DNA of 64,000 nt from RBG-16-58-11 sp043783305 (GTDB lineage: Bacteria; Pseudomonadota; Gammaproteobacteria; Burkholderiales; Thiobacteraceae). Both the position numbers and the translations under genes were made by a program. Below the pieces are notes generated by a model, which was not told the origin of the DNA, ran no database searches, and saw only the letters and a list, made by a program, of their open reading frames with translations. The DNA is taken from positions 10,134-74,133 of the forward strand of contig JAYVZN010000074.1 of NCBI GenBank assembly GCA_043783305.1, given 5' to 3'. Each line of letters begins with the position of its first letter. Within the stretch, counting starts at the first letter, position 1. Shown piece by piece: positions 61,472 through 64,000 of this stretch.

Positions 61472-63130
61472 TTACATCATGCCGCCCATACCACCCATGC
61501 CGCCCATACCACCCATATCACCACCACCCATGCTACCGCCGCCGGCTTTATCTTCCGGCAGTTCGGCTACCATGGCATCGGTGGTCAACATCAGACCCGC
61601 GACTGAAGCGGCATTTTGCAATGCATAACGGGTTACCTTGGTCGGATCCAACACGCCCATTTGAACCATGTCGCCATATTCACTGGTAGCGGCGTTGTAA
61701 CCGTAGTTACCCTTGCCTTCCAGCACTTTATTGACGACAACGGAAGCTTCATCACCGCAATTGATTACGATTTGACGTAGCGGCTCTTCCAACGCGCGCA
61801 ACACGATTTTGATACCAGCATCTTGATCGTGGTTGTCGCCCTTGGTTTTGGCTACTGCGGCGCAAGCGCGCAATAAGGCCACGCCACCGCCGGGAACAAT
61901 ACCTTCTTCCACAGCAGCCCGTGTCGCATGCAAGGCATCTTCCACCCGCGCTTTTTTCTCTTTCATTTCCATTTCGGTGGCCGCACCGACTTTAATCAAG
62001 GCCACACCGCCGGCCAGCTTGGCGACGCGCTCTTGCAACTTCTCGCGGTCGTAGTCGCTGGTGGCATCTTCAACTTGCTTACGAATCATCGCTACGCGAC
62101 CTTTGATCACATCTTCCTTGCCGGCACCATCGATGATGATGGTGTTTTCTTTGCCCACTTCAATACGCTTGGCTTGGCCCAATTCTTCCAGGGTACATTT
62201 TTCCAAGGTCAGGCCCACTTCTTCCGCAATCACGGTTGCGCCGGTGAGGATGGCGATATCTTCCAACATGGCTTTGCGACGATCACCGAAACCTGGCGCT
62301 TTCACGGCGGTGGTCTTCAAAATACCGCGAATGTTGTTCACGACCAGAGTAGCCAGTGCTTCGCCATCGACATCTTCTGCAATGATCAGCAACGGACGAC
62401 CGGCTTTAGCCACTTGCTCTAATAGCGGCAGCAGGTCGCGAATATTGGAAACCTTCTTGTCGTGCAACAGCACAAAGGGGTTTTCCAACGCAGAGATTTG
62501 CTTCTCGGCGTTGTTAATGAAGTAAGGCGACAGGTAACCGCGGTCAAACTGCATGCCTTCCACGACTTCCAGTTCGCTTTCTAAACCGGTGCCGTCTTCT
62601 ACGGTGATCACGCCTTCTTTGCCGACTTTGTCCATGGCATTGGCAATGATGTCGCCGATGGTGCTGTCGGAGTTGGCGGAAATGCTACCCACTTGGGCGA
62701 TTTCTTTATTGGTGGTGCAAGGCTTGGAGATTTTTTTCAGTTCTTCAACCGTGGCAATCACCGCTTTGTCGATACCGCGCTTCAGATCCATCGGATTCAT
62801 CCCGGCGGCCACATACTTCATGCCTTCTTTCAGGATCGCCTGCGCCAGCACGGTAGCCGTCGTGGTGCCGTCACCAGCGACATCGGAAGTCTTGGAAGCG
62901 ACTTCTTTCACCATCTGCGCGCCCATGTTTTCGAACTTATCTTTGAGTTCGATTTCTTTCGCGACCGATACACCATCCTTGGTGATGGTCGGTGCGCCGA
63001 AGGAGCGATCCAATACAACATTACGGCCTTTCGGGCCTAGAGTTACTTTGACAGCGTCCGCCAATACATTCACGCCGATAACCATTTTGTGGCGAGCGAT
63101 GTCGCCGAACTTTACGTCTTTAGCAGCCAT
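61472..63130 (-). CDS. groL: chaperonin GroEL
   Basis: The protein has 552 residues, the family's usual length (about 545-550). N terminus AAKDVKFGDIARHKMVIGVN, ATP-site VAGDGTTTATVLAQAI and the C-terminal GGM repeat tail (GGMGGMGGMGGMM) are all present. It folds proteins with GroES in the cytosol. AGGAG lies about 7 bases before ATG. Downstream partner of groS, 42 bases away, and closed by a terminator. Confidence 0.98.
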   Translation of the reverse strand: MAAKDVKFGDIARHKMVIGVNVLADAVKVTLGPKGRNVVLDRSFGAPTITKDGVSVAKEIELKDKFENMGAQMVKEVASKTSDVAGDGTTTATVLAQAILKEGMKYVAAGMNPMDLKRGIDKAVIATVEELKKISKPCTTNKEIAQVGSISANSDSTIGDIIANAMDKVGKEGVITVEDGTGLESELEVVEGMQFDRGYLSPYFINNAEKQISALENPFVLLHDKKVSNIRDLLPLLEQVAKAGRPLLIIAEDVDGEALATLVVNNIRGILKTTAVKAPGFGDRRKAMLEDIAILTGATVIAEEVGLTLEKCTLEELGQAKRIEVGKENTIIIDGAGKEDVIKGRVAMIRKQVEDATSDYDREKLQERVAKLAGGVALIKVGAATEMEMKEKKARVEDALHATRAAVEEGIVPGGGVALLRACAAVAKTKGDNHDQDAGIKIVLRALEEPLRQIVINCGDEASVVVNKVLEGKGNYGYNAATSEYGDMVQMGVLDPTKVTRYALQNAASVAGLMLTTDAMVAELPEDKAGGGSMGGGDMGGMGGMGGMGGMM

Positions 63131-63172
63131 TCTTTACTCCTAATCTTTGTCGTTGCGATTATTCAGGTGTGC

Positions 63173-63463
63173 TTAGGCTTCCACTACGCCCATGATGTCT
63201 TCTTCGCGCATCACGAGCAGCTCTTCACCGTCCACTTTGACGGTTTGGCCGGAATATTTGCCGAACAGTACGCGGTCGCCGACTTTCAAGTCCAGCGGGA
63301 TCACCTTGCCGTTTTCATCTTTTTTACCAGGGCCGACAGACTTTACTTCGCCTTGATCGGGTTTTTCGGTGGCACTGTCGGGGATGACGATACCGGAAGC
63401 GGTCTTACGCTCCTCTTCCACGCGCTTGACGATGACACGGTCATGCAGGGGACGAATTTTCAT
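63173..63463 (-). CDS. groS: co-chaperonin GroES
   Basis: The protein has 96 residues: MKIRPLHDRVIVKRVEEERK, mobile loop TASGIVIPDSATEKP, and roof hairpin VGPGKKDENGKVIPL. It caps the GroEL ring. AGGAG precedes the start at about 9 bases. First gene of groS-groL, controlled by the CIRCE element and promoter about 110 bases upstream. Confidence 0.98.
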   Translation of the reverse strand: MKIRPLHDRVIVKRVEEERKTASGIVIPDSATEKPDQGEVKSVGPGKKDENGKVIPLDLKVGDRVLFGKYSGQTVKVDGEELLVMREEDIMGVVEA

Positions 63464-63571
63464 TCTCTAAATCTCCTGTTAATTTCTTAAATATTAAGGG
63501 AAAATTACTGCTGACGCCGCGCCGTTTCCGTGGTCACAAGCGCCAGTAATATCATATCAAAAGCGAGATTG

Positions 63572-63598
63572 TTAGCACTCTCGCTTCTTGAGTGCTAA
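63572..63598 (-). promoter_or_regulatory. CIRCE operator (HrcA binding site)
   Basis: TTAGCACTC, 9 bases, GAGTGCTAA: a perfect match to the CIRCE consensus. It lies directly downstream of the promoter and represses groES-groEL when HrcA is bound. hrcA itself is not in this window. Confidence 0.95.
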
Positions 63599-63627
63599 TA
63601 GTAGGGGCTCCCCATAGATATTTCAAG
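63598..63627 (-). promoter_or_regulatory. overlapping sigma70 and sigma32-type promoters of groS-groL
   Basis: On the minus strand TTGAAA, 17 bases, TACTAT fits a sigma70 promoter. The same segment reads CTTGAAA, 13 bases, CCCCTACT, close to the heat-shock sigma32 consensus. The CIRCE begins at the -10 element. Confidence 0.75.
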
Positions 63628-63905
63628 GAGTAGCCCCAAGAGAATTATCGTCCGCCATCTAAGTCAGTATCTTTGTCGCCCTACACTACGATCTATAACC
63701 AATGTTTAATGGTATTATGGTGAAAGTAATTACTCACAACAAACACCTAAGTCAATTTGCATAATGTATAAATATGTAAATTGAGGGCCACAGCCCGCTG
63801 CATTCGTATAAAAGCCGCCAGAGGGGCTTATCGCGTGCGCGGTGGCCTAGGCGGACGAAGTGCATGATTTGTTCAACGGGCCGCTGGTCGCAAATTGCAG
63901 TCTAT

Positions 63906-64000
63906 CTAGTGTAGTGTTGCATTCTGTTTGGAACTTAATCGGCTGTTGGCGCGAATGACTTTCTGGAGTATGTCATTTGCTTTTGCTGTCCAGATATACG
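63906..64000 (-). mobile_element. possible transposase C-terminal fragment (IS630-like), partial
   Basis: An open minus-strand frame enters from the window edge and ends in TAG at 63906. It reads YIWTAKANDILQKVIRANSR and LSSKQNATLH. The WTAKAxxIL pattern resembles the C-terminal end of IS630-type transposases. Only 30 residues are visible, so the assignment is tentative, and terminal repeats are not seen. Confidence 0.4.

Larger units (their letters stand above)
63464..63905. other. gap between groS and the window edge
   Basis: Apart from the CIRCE and promoters I see no gene. The sequence right of about 63650 is AT-rich and then mixed, without a recognisable signal. Confidence 0.5.

Noticed and set aside
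1..64000. CRISPR arrays and tRNA or rRNA genes
   Set aside because: I saw no regularly spaced repeats and no cloverleaf or rRNA sequence on either strand.

Overview
The window is proteobacterial chromosome of moderate GC. It carries full housekeeping operons: System I cytochrome c maturation, hemA-prfA-prmC, radC/coaBC-dut, rpmB-rpmG, groES-groEL under a CIRCE element, and a glycine cleavage operon with a split P protein. The combination (hemA-prfA-prmC with grxD nearby, an alpha-2-macroglobulin/pbpC pair, a proteobacterial dedicated sortase locus, an HPr-rel-A cluster, System I ccm) fits a beta- or gammaproteobacterium; I cannot name the genus. Layout: (1) 1-3.8 kb: the tail of an EAL gene, a NYN-LOTUS protein, a small acidic protein, metK, and a double-length dCTP deaminase. 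(2) 4.4-12 kb is an accessory region full of gene debris. It holds two secreted beta-propeller proteins, a stray fragment of pbpC, a broken S9 peptidase, an MqsRA toxin-antitoxin pair whose toxin frame is shifted while antitoxin and operator look intact, an IS110 remnant joined to the 3' end of a duplicated propeller gene, a small cupredoxin-like protein, and an AT-rich SEFIR/TIR-type gene that is a defence candidate. (3) 12-20 kb: bacterial alpha-2-macroglobulin and penicillin-binding protein 1C, translationally coupled. (4) 20.5-25.4 kb is a decaying proteobacterial dedicated sortase locus: intact response regulator and histidine kinase, but a sortase interrupted by a stop codon before its catalytic cysteine, and no target protein in view. 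(5) 25-34 kb: HDOD protein, xthA, SH3 and glutaredoxin-like envelope proteins, prlC, gamma carbonic anhydrase, lipoprotein, phospholipase D-type nuclease, acyl desaturase, and an orphan gene with its own promoter. (6) 34-42 kb: rpmG-rpmB divergent from ccmABCDEFGHI. (7) 42-49 kb: radC divergent from coaBC-dut, a diguanylate cyclase, then hemA-prfA-prmC. (8) 49.6-52.9 kb: an HPr-rel-A type cluster. A Tat-signal, cysteine- and tyrosine-rich protein is followed by a PqqD-like small protein, an HprK-related kinase and a nucleotidyltransferase. It lies between prmC and grxD and looks like an uncharacterised peptide or protein modification and export system; it is the most promising novel system here. 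(9) 53-61 kb: grxD with a palindrome over its promoter, then gcvT-gcvH-gcvPA-tpx-gcvPB-dgkA behind a promoter and a probable glycine riboswitch, then a GGDEF-EAL protein. (10) 61-64 kb: groEL-groES with overlapping sigma70/sigma32-like promoters and a perfect CIRCE, then a transposase tail at the window edge. Assignments rest on reading motifs and gene order by eye; no database search was run.
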